A stretch of DNA of 64,000 nucleotides from Burhinus oedicnemus (lineage: Eukaryota; Chordata; Aves; Charadriiformes; Burhinidae), in NCBI GenBank assembly GCA_008921705.1, contig VFFE01007669.1, positions 7,537,336 to 7,601,335 of the forward strand. The letters are read 5' to 3'. A program made the position numbers and the translations under genes. Below, piece after piece: positions 49,111-62,030 of the stretch. Below the pieces are notes generated by a model, which did no database searches, was not told the origin of the DNA, and was given only the letters and a program-made list of their open reading frames with translations. Within the stretch, counting starts at the first letter, position 1. Every line of letters begins with the position of its first letter.

Positions 49111-50689
49111 CTAACTTGATTTCAGTTGGCGGCGAACTAGAATTTTACTCTAACCTTCAAGCTACGCAAGGTTCATGAAGTATTTTAAGACCGTTTCAAG
49201 AAGGATAAAAACGTCAATAATGTCTCCCATTCCCTGTAGTCAGATGCACTGCTTTGAAGCCCGGTCATTCAATTAGGGAAATGGATCCTCCTGGGCTGGT
49301 CTCCCCAGCCCCGTATCTCCCACGCATCGTTGTGTCCTGCTGCTGAACCACATTAGTCATGATGACCATAAAAACTCTAATCTTGCCATTGATATAACAT
49401 CTGCTCTTTGACTCGAAGATGGTATTTCTAAAGATGCTCCGTGTGGACTGGAACAGAGAAGCCCCACTTCTCCGATAAACTTGTCCCAAAATGAATAGCT
49501 TGATATAAAAGTAAGCACCAGGCACAAGTCCGTGAAAGACAATATTTTGCTGCCACTAACAAGGGCTGATTTCTTTGTCTAAGTGTACAATATAGTAAAA
49601 CTAAGCTTTATTTCCCAAGAGATGAAATACTTCATTTATTGGTGTAACTTCCTCAGACTTTATATTCTTGTGCGTTTCAGGACTTCAGTAGTTGCCTTCT
49701 TGTAATATTTCAGCTTTTAAGCTGTTTTCTTGCCTCACTGAACTCACATAAGATACATCTGAAAGCTTTAGTACAAATTTACTTCGAATAAAGTCTTCAA
49801 TTCATTTTCATGGCACCAAAAAGACAGCTTTAATAACTGCAATGACAAATAAACTGGAAATCATTCCAGGCCTTTTCACTTAACTGACAAGTAGAACGCT
49901 CTCATAATGAGCCGCAGGTTTTACGTTTTCTCTTTGACCATAATAGCTTCATTTAAGAGCGTCAGACCCTGACACTTCATCATTTATCTACATTATTTCT
50001 CATCTTCTTTCAAATAAATTATGGAATACTAGACTGAGCACATAAAAACAAAGTGACTTGTTATCTGTAAACAGCAAGATAAATTGTCCAGAAGTTCCTC
50101 ATTTAGTTCCTTTTAAATTTAAGGGCAAGTTATTGGTTGTACCTTTTTTTTTTTTTCTATCCCAATTTTTTGCATTTTTTTACAGCCATCTTATTCTGTT
50201 GCCAGTGGCCTTTGTGCAGCCATCCAAAGCCTGATGATAGTGCAGAAGGCATAAAATAATTCCATTATCCCAAGGTTGGACAGGGTAGTACAGAAAAGAA
50301 AAAATATTGAAAAAAATCAAATAAACAACTTACATGGATATTTCTCTCCATCTGTAAAACTCCTCGTCCATAGTACATCTTGTCATACTAGCAAATGTGA
50401 CACATCCAAAGTAATGAACAGTGGATCTGTAACTGTCCTCGCCTTTAGAAAGATAGCTCTGATATTTACCATCAGCAAAGCCCCCCCTTCCCTGCTGAAA
50501 CACATTAATTTTTGTCTTAGAGCAGTGCTGAACGCTTGGAGTTCGCATTTGTTTTAAAATCATATTGTCTGAAACACAATTAGCAACACTGCATTTACGT
50601 TTTAATTATTAGTGACAGATGAAATTAAGAGAGGTTCGTTTTAATAATATTGTGTGTTTCCACTGTGCCTCCCTCTGTGACGAATCACT
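49111..50689. other. Unique non-coding sequence
   Basis: No gene recognised. 49550-50120 is AT-rich and repeat-poor. A T run lies at 50144-50156 and a C run near 50480-50488. Frames of 86 and 93 codons are unremarkable. Confidence 0.45.
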
Positions 50690-50822
50690 GAGTGTGTCTA
50701 CCCGACGTCCCGGGGTGCGGAGACCTCCCGGCCCCTGAGCCAAGTCCTCAACCAAAATCTGTAAAGCCACACCAGTGGCTTTAAACAGCCGTCAGCAGGT
50801 TTAATCCTGCCAAGAGAGGGAT
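50690..50822. other. Small CpG cluster with a perfect hairpin
   Basis: A local GC-rich patch ('acccgacgtcccggggtgcg') in AT-rich surroundings. Just right of it, 50763-50782 is a perfect inverted repeat of 8 bp with a 4-base loop (AAAGCCAC / GTGGCTTT). It may be part of the SINE that begins at about 50825 or a separate old insertion. No promoter elements are recognisable. Confidence 0.4.
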
Positions 50823-50824
50823 TC

Positions 50825-50945
50825 TTTGGGAGACTGGATAGACTATTCCTGTTTTAGAGACAGGGAAACAGAGACACAGCATGTCTGTAGTAGGATTTCG
50901 ATGGCTAAATCCAATACCCTCAGTTTCAACTACAGATTTTAAGCC
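50825..50945 (-). repeat. MIR/CORE-type SINE relic, reverse orientation
   Basis: 'ctattcctgttttagagaca', 'gggaaacagagacacagcat', 'gtctgtagtaggatttcgat' and 'ggctaaatccaataccctca' follow the antisense words of a tRNA-derived SINE (ccattttacagacagggaaactgaggcacag, gtctgtagcaggatttgaac, ccaatgccctaacc). The tRNA B-box remnant is the ggatttcga word. Inactive. Confidence 0.55.
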
Positions 50946-51715
50946 CTGTATCTCAAGACAAAATAAAAAAAGAGAAAAGCAAAAACTAGGTAGGATGCCT
51001 TTTCAGAATTGTCCTTTTTACTTTGAAGGATTTCTTTAAAAAGTAGAACAAAACGATGATGAGCCTTTGTCAATGGATTCCCTGTGTATTCCTCATCCCG
51101 AGAGAGACTCTGACTCCCACCGCTCTCCTTGAGAAAACAAAGAGCTGAAAAGAGCCTCAAAAACTCAAATCACTGGGAAGAACACCTCACCCAAGTGACC
51201 CAGCTTGGCTTGAACTTTGAGTTTTGGTGGCAATTTTAGATGGGATTTTTGACCAGTGCGCTGCACCACCATCCAGGTTGAGACATGGGGACATTTCCTG
51301 GCATAGAGGAAAGAGTCCCAACCTTTCCATGGCGCTCAGGTTTGGTAGCAAACCAGACAGTGGAATCACAAGTTTTATTAACAGGCTGGTGAGCACTTCG
51401 TGCAGGAGTCGCTTTGCGCCCACAGTGCAGAAAGGCACCTACACATCACTGCCGCTCTCACCTTGGACCCATGGAAGTCCACCATTCCTCATGCCCAACC
51501 CCACAGACATAACCAGCTTTGCAGAAGAAAATGAAATGGTCAGAGAAGGACTTCTCATAGGATTCCTCAGCACGTTTAAGGCCAGACCTTGACTAGTTTG
51601 ATTTTCCAGGTAATTTTTCTTTCAAGCTCTTCCCTCCCCTCTCTTCTCCAAGCTCCGGGTGCTGGCACTGCGGGCACACAGCCATCTTGCAATTCAATCA
51701 TGTTATCTGTGCAGT
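50946..51715. other. Unique non-coding sequence
   Basis: No gene recognised. A 122-codon plus frame (51224-51592) overlaps an 83-codon minus frame; neither has a recognisable motif. Confidence 0.45.
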
Positions 51716-51719
51716 GCAG

Positions 51720-52430
51720 GCAACAATCAAATAAAGACAAAAATAAGAGTTTAAGCTGAGGTTCCCATCAGCTGCAATTCCATATACATAACATTTTAAT
51801 TATATCTCATCTCCAGTGTAATAGTTAGAGATGCCATTTGATACAGCTTTTTTTTTTTTATTTGAAAAATTAAATCTAACTAAATTAGCAAAAATAAAGT
51901 ACTAAAAGTTAATTGGGAATTATCTACTCCAAAATAACTCTTACTGGTAAATGCTTTGTGTGGTTATAAAAGGCTGATAAATATAATTGTATTTATGTAA
52001 TGAGTATCATGTTTAATTTACTGTACTTGGTTGTTATACACCATTTTATGCGGGCCTCGTAAGTGAGCTTCATATTATTGCTTGTATCACTTTTTTAAAA
52101 AATCACAATCAGATGCAGCACACGGGAAATGTCCAACAGATTTTGAACAAGGTAACGACTAGCAATTTGTCCAGAGAAATATTCAGGATGATCTGCGTCT
52201 GCGTGACCTAAAAATAAGAGCGTTTAGTAACACTCTGTACACTGATGGTTCATGCCTAAGTGGCTTGACACAACGCGCGGCGGTCTGGCATATGTAGCCT
52301 ATGGTTTAAGAACTGTGATGTTAATCTCCGAGCTCGCTGTCAGATGGGCAATTACAGCCGAGTGCATGACAATGGAGTAATGCTTGCTCCTGGCAGGGCT
52401 GCATTCTGGAAAAGGGTGAAATTTCATTTT
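51720..52430. promoter_or_regulatory. Candidate conserved non-coding element cluster
   Basis: A 700-base AT-rich stretch with no simple repeat except T9-T10 near 51849. Contents include 'gataaatataattgtattta', 'cattttatgcgggcctcgta' and 'ggcaattacagccgagtgca'. It has few open frames. Together with 45640-46060 and 26131-28210 it is the most enhancer-like part of the window by texture. Not tested by alignment. Confidence 0.36.
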
Positions 52431-55400
52431 TTGCACTTAATCTTCAGTTAATACAATTTTGGTCAGATGTTTTCACATTCCAGAAAGCACAAGTCAACCC
52501 AGCCGCTGACTTTGTGGGTTTCTCAGTTTGCTCTGGTTTAGGAACGGACTTGAGACTATGACTCTGTTCTGTTACTGTTATTAAAAATTATACACAAAAA
52601 ATCCTTGGCATAACTCCCCTGTAACGATCTTTAAAACTGAGCAGCACTATGTCCAACACTGGAGATCTGTACATACTCCATACATATTCATCAACTTACA
52701 ATGAAGAAAATACCCAAAAGGAAGGTAAGATTTCTCTTTTATAAAGTTTTTCTTTTTCAGGGCTAATTTGGAGTATATGTCATCAGATGCAATACAAACC
52801 AGCCGCATGACCCCAAGCAAGCAGTGGGAAAACAGCAATCTGGATTGAGAAAAAATACACATACTACTGTGGTCTGTCTGAACAGAAAATTCACATGCAA
52901 GTAACAAGACAAATTCCACCTTCAATATCTATGTTCCGCTCCCTCCGAAGTTCGTGGTAGGAAAAACTTTGCTCTACAGCTTTGTTCAGAGTCACTATCC
53001 CTAAATTACTGTCAGGGGACTGAATCAGATACGTGCGTTTGTCTGCCCAGCCACAGAGTTTGCCAAATAAATTCAAGTATCAATATATATAAATATTTAT
53101 CAAATCTAAGTCATGATGTCTCCCTCTCCTTTGAGGAGTAACTATGTTCATTGTTCCTATAAACTTAACACTTTTAATCATTTTGGTGTTGGCCTTTAAT
53201 TTTGAAAATTATCTTCTATTTAACCCATTAACTGCTGGAAACCCTGCGCATTTGCAGGATACTTATTCTCATCTCACAAAAGTCTTCAAAGCTTAATCTA
53301 AGTCACCACTCATAAGGTAAGTGAAGAGTTTGGCTTAAATTTTGGCCTTTGTGTTTGCAGGTTCTTGAAGAAGTAACTGTCACTTTCAACTCATCCATCT
53401 TGTAGACACAACAAGGCTTTTCTCTGCAGGAAACAAAAAAAAGAGGTAAAAATAGACCTACAGAAAAACCCTATATGTTCCTATCCAAATCCTTCTAGGC
53501 TGACAAAGACCAGTATAGAAATACAAAACTTGTAATAGATTTGTCAGTGGTCCTCAGCATGACGGTGGGAAAACCATAAGGTTAATTCTTTCTTACGTTA
53601 CCAAGACTTAAAAAAACAAGGTTATACAAAATTCTAGTATGTCTGAAAAAATAAATCTGAAATCCAGGCCATGATCACTATTGAGAAAATCAGTCTCAAT
53701 CTCACTACACTTATGAGTATCCTTCAAGTAGACAAATAAAGAGGCCAATATGTGCTGGGTTTTATCACAATTTTAAGATCATTCCATGATTTTTGTCATA
53801 TCTAGCTAAAGATCTTTGAACGTAGGGTGTTGACAATACTATGAGGCTATGAAAATCCCTAGTTCCCATTAATGGTGTGCAACATACGCAGTAGATTAAG
53901 TTTCCTCAATCTGCTAGCACCTATGCATGCGGGTGCACACACCTGTGCATTTAAGGACCTGTTCGCATCCTATCCTGCCCTCCAGCCATCACACACCACA
54001 GCATGCCACATCTTGGCAAAAACTCTTAATATTATAAAAATAATTAATATTGGACTTTTAGATTTCCTTTTAAGCCACTGCAGTTCACAAGACAACTAGA
54101 AATCTGAGATTCTCATGTAATTCCAGCATTGGGGCCTGAAGACCAGCTCTCAAAATGAATATTAAAAATTCCAAAGAACATGCGGAATTTGAAGCCCTGG
54201 CAATGCTGCATTGCTTCTAGGCAATGAGTCCAACCAAAAAGCCCTTCTTTGGATCAAACTGATTGGCAGCAAGTTGGCAGGAATGACGTGTTGACTTTGG
54301 AATACCAGAAAATCACCATATACTTTTAATTAAAGAAAGGGCATGTTTCTCTCCAACTCCCCCGTACCTACTCCAGCTTGGCCTGGTTTCTGTTATTTCT
54401 GTTGTGGATACATAGCTGCAAGATTTATTGTATCAGATTAAAAGTAAAGGCTATTAATGTCGGAATCTATAGGGATTTTTTGTTAAGGCTTCTTAGTTTT
54501 AGTTTATTTATAAATTATCATCCCGAGGCTTGTAAAAAGGGCTTTCACCACCTCCCCACCCACCCCCCTTATTCTAGTGACATTGTAATTTATATCGCTG
54601 GCATTTCCATAGGAGAAGTCAATTAAGAATTACAATTTGTTTCCTTATAACAGGGGCTAAACTGGGGCTGTGCCGCTTCACGCGAGCTATTAACAGATTT
54701 TAAACTATTAGAGTGCCAAAAATTAATATAACCTGCACCAAAACCTAAAAAAAAAAAAACCCAGTTAAGTCATTTAGCTTCTACAGACGACAAATGTGAC
54801 ATTTCTCTACCCACGCCAGGCTGAGGGGCAAAAGCCCAGACTTTGACAAGAACCAGTTTCCAAAGGGCTGTTATTGTAGGGAGCAAACACATCCACCTGG
54901 CTTAGCTGGTGTCCTACCAAGAAATGAAAAAGGTTGCTAAATGTTTTTTATTGTAGTAAGGGAAAGAGGTCCTTGATTATTGGCTATCGCTCTCTTTAGT
55001 GACCTGTTTAAAGTTTTTAAAAATATTAGTCTTGTTTCGGTAAACCTTCTGAACAAGTAATTGTGAGCAAGGTACTATAGCTCACTAAGCATCCACAGGG
55101 CTCAATTTTATTCTGCCAAGTTTCTGCTTGAGGTCTGGACAGATATTTAGCAGTGACTAGAAACCTGGCACTTGGCACTGCCAACCACGGCCCAACAGAG
55201 GCGTTATACCGAGATTTCTAACAGCACGAGACAAAAGATAAATATAAAGCGCTCTTGAGCTAATCTTCCTCTGCTCTCATTTGAGGTGACCTACTCCGAT
55301 GTCTTAAGTCTTTCGTATGTTTTTACCTTCAGCTATAAGTTTCTTTAAACAGAAAGATACAAAGTCGTGTACTCCTGCATAGATCATAATATCATAGATC

Positions 55401-55866
55401 ATTATATATATATAACTATACTAAACCCCACAAGATGTTCCATATAATTTCATTTACCCCAAATATTACTTTTCCTGTAACTCAGATTCAGAAAATAGTG
55501 TGCTTATGTTCGCTTGACTTTCTGCATCAGCAGACTTGAGATATTTCGTGGCAGAAAATTACTATTTGATACAAACATAAAAGATAATAATTAACCGAGA
55601 GCCAAAATTCAATGGACGGAAAGCACTTAGGAAAACAGAGAGGACAGGTCTTGCCCCAGACAGTATGTCCTCTCTTCCAGTTCAGTGCACCAGCACAACC
55701 TCGTAACATCACCCAGCTTCGAGGGTACCGGTAAAGGCCAGTGAACACAGCATAATCATCAAGTGCATCATAATTACAGAAACATCTGTTCCAGATGTTT
55801 TTGATGTATTGTGCATCACCATTTTTCACAATAGCCTGCAAAAGTTTACATTTCTTATCTACAGTA
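52431..55866. other. Unique AT-rich non-coding sequence
   Basis: No gene recognised over 3.4 kb. Possible conserved parts are about 53060-53260, 54420-54500 and 54940-55060. An A run is at 54749-54760; a C-rich run at 54552-54569. A 104-codon minus frame (55527-55841) has no recognisable motif. Confidence 0.45.
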
Positions 55867-55869
55867 GAT

Positions 55870-55890
55870 TGATTATTATTATTATTATTG
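55870..55890 (+). repeat. (ATT)n short trinucleotide tract
   Basis: Six to seven ATT units, flanked by unique AT-rich DNA. Confidence 0.85.
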
Positions 55891-57165
55891 TTTCAAATAC
55901 AATTAATTCTCATTAAAGGTACTAGATGACAGCTGTAAAGACTGAGAGCCTTCATTTATCACCAGCCAAATAATATTATCATTGCATCAGCAGTGCAGGT
56001 TTTTCTCAATGCTGTAGCAACACACATACTCACGATGTTACCGAAGACCCCAGTGTGGGAATTTTAATGCACGCGGTTGAACCACCCCGAGGAGCCCTGA
56101 AATGGGCACATCAATACACAGCTTCACTCAAAATAGCTAAAGTACTGGCGTGGGTTTGCTCGTATATTAACTAATGTGGAAGACACAGAAATAAACATGC
56201 TGATTACCCAAGTTCTAAACTAAAACCAATGGTTTAAGAGAAGATTATGTCCTTATGAGGTCTTTAGAATCATTTGGAGACAGAGCGTTTGCAATAAAAT
56301 ACACCAAACACGAAAAAATACCGATCTTTTTCTTTTTGACACAGTCGTAGGTGCCTTAGACCCTGGAATAAGGCAGTGAAAAATAAACCAATTAAGTCAT
56401 GATGAGCTTGAGAAGGTATGCATGCATTAGTTTCTTTTTTCCTTTTAAAGCTGTCACATTTCTCCTGCTTCTTGTGTTTTTAAACCGTCAAGGATCCCTG
56501 TGTTTCCCCGAGACAAAGGATGGGCTCTAAAACTCTGTCTTCTGAAGTGATGAGTTAAAGAACACTGCAGGAGTACTTGCCAAATCATACCACCATTATT
56601 AATTCAGGCATGATGAAAGTGTTCATTTTAGCTATAATCATGTAATTCATCAAAATACTACTAGAGCATATCGTTCTGAACTATTACACTGATATAGCAC
56701 CTTATTGCACCTTCACCGAAAGCAGGAAATGTATTTTTTGATGCTTATCTGCTGAAAAGCAATTCAGTTTGGGATTTTGGAAGCGCTATCTTATGTTACA
56801 ATGAAAAGGAAATTTCAAACATATTTTCTTGTACTTGTATGATGTTGTTATTATGTATTTGGGTGATTATCTCCAACGACGAAGTTTAAAAATGGTAGAG
56901 CACCGAAACAGCGTATTTATCCAGTGCTGAGGAAGGAAGGATTGGGTTATGAATATATATAACTATATGAAGTTTAAATGTACATTTTGGTCTCTCTGCC
57001 CACTTTTAAAATAGCTCTACAGGCCAAAATCTGTCTGCCCCAAGGACCTTTCAAAAAAGGGTTCTTTGGAGTTCTTTCAATGACAAACAATACTTGTAAA
57101 AAAACTGAATCCCGCGATAAATCTCAGGATGTTAAAAGGAATTGGAGCAGCCTGGGCTCCGGCTG
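55891..57165. promoter_or_regulatory. Candidate conserved non-coding DNA
   Basis: AT-rich, repeat-poor sequence, the densest part being about 56580-56900 ('ttattaattcaggcatgatg', 'gctataatcatgtaattcat'). No exon recognised. Composition-based inference. Confidence 0.25.
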
Positions 57166-57269
57166 AACTGAAGATCCCCATCTCATCGTCTCGCGCCGTG
57201 ATTGCCCTCTCGCTCTGCCTATCTGTCTCTTGCTCGGCGCGCAGTTTTGGGAGCAAGTTGAAATTACAG
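57166..57269. other. CpG-rich patch beside a microsatellite
   Basis: The segment contains clustered CpG ('catcgtctcgcgccgtgatt', 'gctcggcgcgcagttttggg') which is unusual for this AT-rich neighbourhood. A second CpG patch follows the array at 57420-57470 ('ttcggcgaggcgcctttggc'). Neither has recognisable promoter motifs. Together they could be one short CpG-rich element split by the repeat. Confidence 0.4.
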
Positions 57270-57380
<111 letters not shown>

Positions 57381-58862
57381 GATAGAAAGAAATGTGAAAT
57401 TAACTAAAGCCCCGCTAAGTACAGACTTCGCTGATTCTTTTCACGAATTCGGCGAGGCGCCTTTGGCACAGAGCTGGCTGGTGCTGCAGCTGTGCAGACT
57501 GCCGAGTGACGCACCTAGATAATTTCCAAAGAACAAAAAGTCGTTAATTGTCCACATCAGGAAAGCTTCATTATTACAGATAGAAAAGCAAAAAAGTTAC
57601 CCATCCTCACTCTCAGGCAAAATCAAAGAAAACAAGATTATTGCATGCTAAACGCATAAAGGGCTACATTTAGAAGAGCTGGCAATGAGCTCCAGTGCCC
57701 CTTTTTCTTCCCCCCCCTCAGTGCCGGTGTGGGCATCATATACATGAATAAAAAGCCAAATTTGGGGGCTGGAGGTGGGTAACTGAGCATGCAACAGATA
57801 CACACGCGCCTGATCTTGCCATGCGAAGATGCCTGACGGGTCCCTTTTCCCCTACACAAATTAGGTGTCAATCTCTCAAAGGTTGGCTAAGAAGGTCAAT
57901 CAAGAGTTATAAAAGCATCTTTTCATCTGGAGCCCAATATCCTTAGCAAAGGAATAAAATGTAAATTCACAACTAACAGAAAGGCCATAAGCTGAAGGCG
58001 TATACTTCTGCTACACAACAAGGTGAAGGACCTAGGGCTGGATGACAGCGGAGGAGGAGAAAGGAATCATTTCTGAATTGCCTTTGTCTATTCCACTAAT
58101 ACAATAAAGCCACAGTGCTCCATCCTCCTTCATCCCCACCACTCCACGGTGGCACAAGAGATGCATCAAAGTAGACTCAATGCTTTTAGTTGAAAGTGAA
58201 AATAGAAAACACAAAGAGGCTGTTACTGTAAAGACTGAGGGATGTAACCCAGTTATACCCAGGGAGAATTCAGCAATATATTAGAAATTTACCTTTTAGA
58301 GGCAGCTGGCAAACCAAGTAACGGTTGGAAATTATGTTCTAGTGCAAATCTCAATGTTTAAAGAGACATTTAAAAAAGCCCAGAGATGGACTGAATGAAA
58401 TGTACAGGAATGGAAATTTAAAAACTTAATCCACCAAACAGAGTGAATTAAGGGGCTCTAAAAAGGTGAGCAGCATAAGAAGAGATGCAGCATTAAAAAA
58501 AAAAAAATTGTTATCTGATGCTCCATTATTTGATAGCTATGGCCCCATGCTCCATGGTTCTGAAGCAAAAATAAAGAATAATACAACTGGACATTTAATG
58601 GAAAACATATATTTGTTATAAATAGAGTCCCTTTTGGGGGACTTTGAAGGTTTACAGATTTTTCTGGATATTACATAATGCCCTAAAGCTATAGTAGGCT
58701 TTTATTCTTGATACATCAAAACCCAAACCCTTCTCCTTCAGGAAAAGAATGAGGTCTCAGGTCAGTTGTAGGGGACAGAGATTTGTACAAACTCTCCAAA
58801 GAAGATAACGCAATATCAATTAGGCCACTAAGTCAGGACAAACTAATCAGCTCCTTCTGATA
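57381..58862. other. Unique non-coding sequence
   Basis: No gene recognised. A C run lies at 57711-57718 and an A run at 58496-58507. Possible conserved parts around 58540-58700. Frames up to 77 codons are unremarkable. Confidence 0.45.
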
Positions 58863-58883
58863 ATATATATATATATATATATA
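58863..58883 (+). repeat. (TA)n dinucleotide tract
   Basis: About ten AT/TA units; an ordinary microsatellite. Confidence 0.9.
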
Positions 58884-59037
58884 CACCTGACACTAAGTCA
58901 AAATCCCCAACAGAGATGCTGGCCAGCAAGTGAAGTCACAGCTCTGCAGACAGTGGGTGCAACACCTGAGCTCTAATGGTGCTCCCAAATTCTGGAAATC
59001 AGAACCATACTTACACATCTAGTTCTTATGCTTCTCC

Positions 59038-59104
59038 TGTTTTGTTTTTTTTTGTTGGTGGTTTTTTGGGGGGTTTTTTGGGTTTGTTTTTCCCCCCCCC
59101 CCCG
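59038..59104 (+). repeat. G/T-rich then C-run low-complexity tract
   Basis: T-rich DNA with alternating T and G blocks (TTTTTTGGGGGGTTTTTTGGG-like in shorter pieces) ending in a run of about 12 C at 59092-59103. The G blocks and C run could pair or form quadruplex-like structure; the exact run lengths are likely unreliable. Confidence 0.85.
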
Positions 59105-60398
59105 TATTTGAGTTTGCTTCCAGAGTAAATGGACTTCAATGCAAACAGAGTATGGCCATACAGCATACAGGCCTCCTCCACACAACTCTGAAAAGAATGT
59201 GATATATTAAGGATGTTTACAAAGTGGCCCAGTTTTACATGTGTATATATTAAAGCTGAACAAACAGTAAATTATTGTTGGAAGCAATGTTTTACGCTGA
59301 ATATTAAAGTAAGCTAATAACATTTACTATTCTATTCAGTAATTATTTGAGAGTAATTAGAAGCTAATAGCTACCAGTTTATAGCTATTAAGTCTCTTTA
59401 GCGCTACAACTTGGCTTTTATATGATCCTTTTGTTTATTTTCACTATAATCGTCTCTGCAACTCGCCTTCATGCAAATACAAACCCTTTCTTCTCTACTT
59501 CTTAAAGTGCCCAAAACCCAGGGAAATTAGTAAACCAACCACAAAATAAAATTATGTCCCCTTCAAGGAAGTTTGTTCTATTCTCCAGCTGAAAGTGCTT
59601 AAATTTAAGTATGTGAGTAATTATATTAAAAGATTTACTGGGACGACCAGAAGTATAAGGTGCATCCACACACACCTGGCTCCTCCAGCACAGAAAGCAC
59701 TTTTATTCAGGAAGTAATTACAAGAAACAGCAGACGATATATTTTACTTATCATGGAAACAGACTACAGTTTCTTTTGTCCCATTTTCCAGTAAGAAACG
59801 GATGTTGTTCCATTGCTGGAGCGATCCCACACCGGGAGGATGAAGCAATTTCACAGGATGTCGGTACAAAACGAGTTTTTTCCACATGATTCCCTTTAAG
59901 CATGATTCCAAATGCTGCACTGGATCCAAGATTTTCCATACCTTAAGTAGCTATTGTTGTTGTCCATCCATAGGTGTGCAGTACTGCTGGTGTAACACAG
60001 CCAAGCTAGGTACAGACTAGCTTTGAACCCGAACTGCTCTGCCGCATGTCCCAGGTACACAGATACACCCATCTGGTACCCAATTGGCCAGCAAAAGGTT
60101 ACTTTCATAATAAATAAACCAAACGTGTCAAACATTTAAGTTCCTATGGAGCCAGATGTAAAGCCAGGCCTAAGTTTAACTACATCAGCAAGTAGACCAG
60201 CCTCTTAAGCTGGTGTGTCCCACAGTGTACATCTCCTACAAGCTGAAGCAAGCCACAAGATGCGAGTATTTGGTGCCAGCTACCTCGCAGACACTTTTAG
60301 GTAAGAAAGTTTAATTCCGTTCAAGGATGCAGAAAACTTTCCTGACAAAAGCGTACAGTAGCAAAAGCTGAAAAAACTATGATTTTTGAAAACAAACT
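59105..60398. other. Unique non-coding sequence
   Basis: No gene recognised. 59200-59420 is AT-rich with palindromic-looking AATTA and TAGCTA words. Frames up to 79 codons are unremarkable. Confidence 0.45.
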
Positions 60399-60722
60399 TT
60401 GACATGTCAATATTTGTCTACTACCTTCCGGTTTATTGAACTAAGCCTGTGGATGGGACACAGCAAAGCCCTGCTGTGCTCTCCAAGCTCATCAACACCT
60501 GTATCTAGAGGAAGAGCTGTAGGAAACAGAGCTGCATCTTCAACCACCAGAAAGCGCTCTGGAAGAAAGCACGAGTGGTCAGAAATGTTTGAAGAAGGTG
60601 TGACCAGAGTGATCCCAAAGCATCGCTTCACTGGGGCAGGGACAGCAGCCTGTGGACCACTCCTCATCTTGCCAACGTTTAAAGCCATCAACCAGGGTGA
60701 CAGGAATAACCGTGGCATTTAA
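60399..60722. other. Unidentified segment open on both strands
   Basis: Open for 107 codons on plus (60399-60722) and 103 codons on minus (60718-60407), though not especially GC-rich. The minus-strand reading has a more protein-like composition (mixed hydrophobic, Pro, Val, few repeats), but I know no family that matches, and it has no clear splice sites. The minus strand has an AATAAA near its end (in 'gttcaataaacc'). Possible readings: old retrocopy or transposon fragment, or chance. Confidence 0.3.
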
Positions 60723-61972
60723 CTACTCCTGAACTTTTTCCCTGGACTATGTTTTGCTATGATATAAGCTCACTTGTTTTTTTTTTAAATCGTCATCTAA
60801 GCTCATAAGTAATATTTCTGAAAGAAGAGAATGTTGGATATAACAAAATAATGATGAAAATCTCATTTACTTAATAAAATTCCTTTGATTTTAAATCAAA
60901 ACTGATCTCCATCCATTTGAACTTTAACTACCTAATTTTGTCTCGCATTTCAGATAACACATAGTAAATGTAATTTGTCATCATAAACGTATTATTATTT
61001 AATCATATGAAAGTTTTGGTTTATCTTGAGAAAATATTTATAGTAGTTTTAATACACGGGATCCATTCTTGACAGAAATGATGAAACAGATTTATCACCC
61101 TTGACAAATTATATTGCAAAATGTCCTCTTCTGACTGCTTACAACAGAAATATTAACAACACACACAACTGGAACACCACCTGTGATTCTCATTTCTTTC
61201 AGTTAATATCACGGCAGCCTCGAATCCCTTTTCACGGAGACTATACAGTACTTCGAATGTGAGTTACTTGTAAGAGTAATTCTATGAATGACTGAAACCT
61301 GTAGCCCTTTAAATCAAACTAAGTAGTGTTTTATTAAAGTGCCTAGCAAATCAATCTAAATCCAGGGATAATAAAGTCCTAATCAGGTGGTAGAAAAAAT
61401 AATAGGTTGTCATGCATGAGGAAAAATAGGCAATCATGGAATGTTTTCTTTAATTAGGTTGTGTAAAGTGGAAGGACTGAGTAGGAACTGGCAAGACATT
61501 CATCATGAGCAAGGTGGGAAATTATTTAGATTACTGAGGAAGGAAAATTGAGTGTGAAATACTAAGATTTGACTGGACAGAAAATTAAAACTGTTTTGCT
61601 ATTCATGTCACTTACTTTTAGCAACTTACTGGCAGGTATGGCTTTTCAAAGTAGCACGAATCCAGATATTTCTGTAGTTTAAAGACCCCACACAACTTAC
61701 TCTAACTTTTAATGGCATTAGCATACGCAGATCCTGCCTGTGCCTCCCAGAGGGACAGAGTAGAAATTCATCTTCACAGAGTTTTAGCTGGAAAAATCAT
61801 GTGGATTCGATTGCTACTTTAAAATAAAGACGTTACTTCTACTATCCCAGGTCATTAGTACATGGCCAGGTATTGAAGCTGCTTTACAAACTATGAACAC
61901 CACGAGACAGATTATTTAGACAGTCGATGAATTTTCTGAAGTTAAGGGAACTATCTTAGTATATTAGTTATT
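60723..61972. other. Unique AT-rich non-coding sequence
   Basis: No gene recognised. 60780-61120 and 61280-61620 are AT-rich and repeat-poor and may include conserved elements ('gtgtaatttgtcatcataaa'-like words near 60970). Confidence 0.45.
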
Positions 61973-62030
61973 GATGATGATGATGATAATTATTATTATT
62001 ATCATGGTTGTTATTATTATTTTATTAAAT
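61973..62030 (+). repeat. (GAT)n/(ATT)n compound trinucleotide tract
   Basis: About five GAT units run into imperfect (ATT)n with one interruption ('atcatggttg'). Confidence 0.85.
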
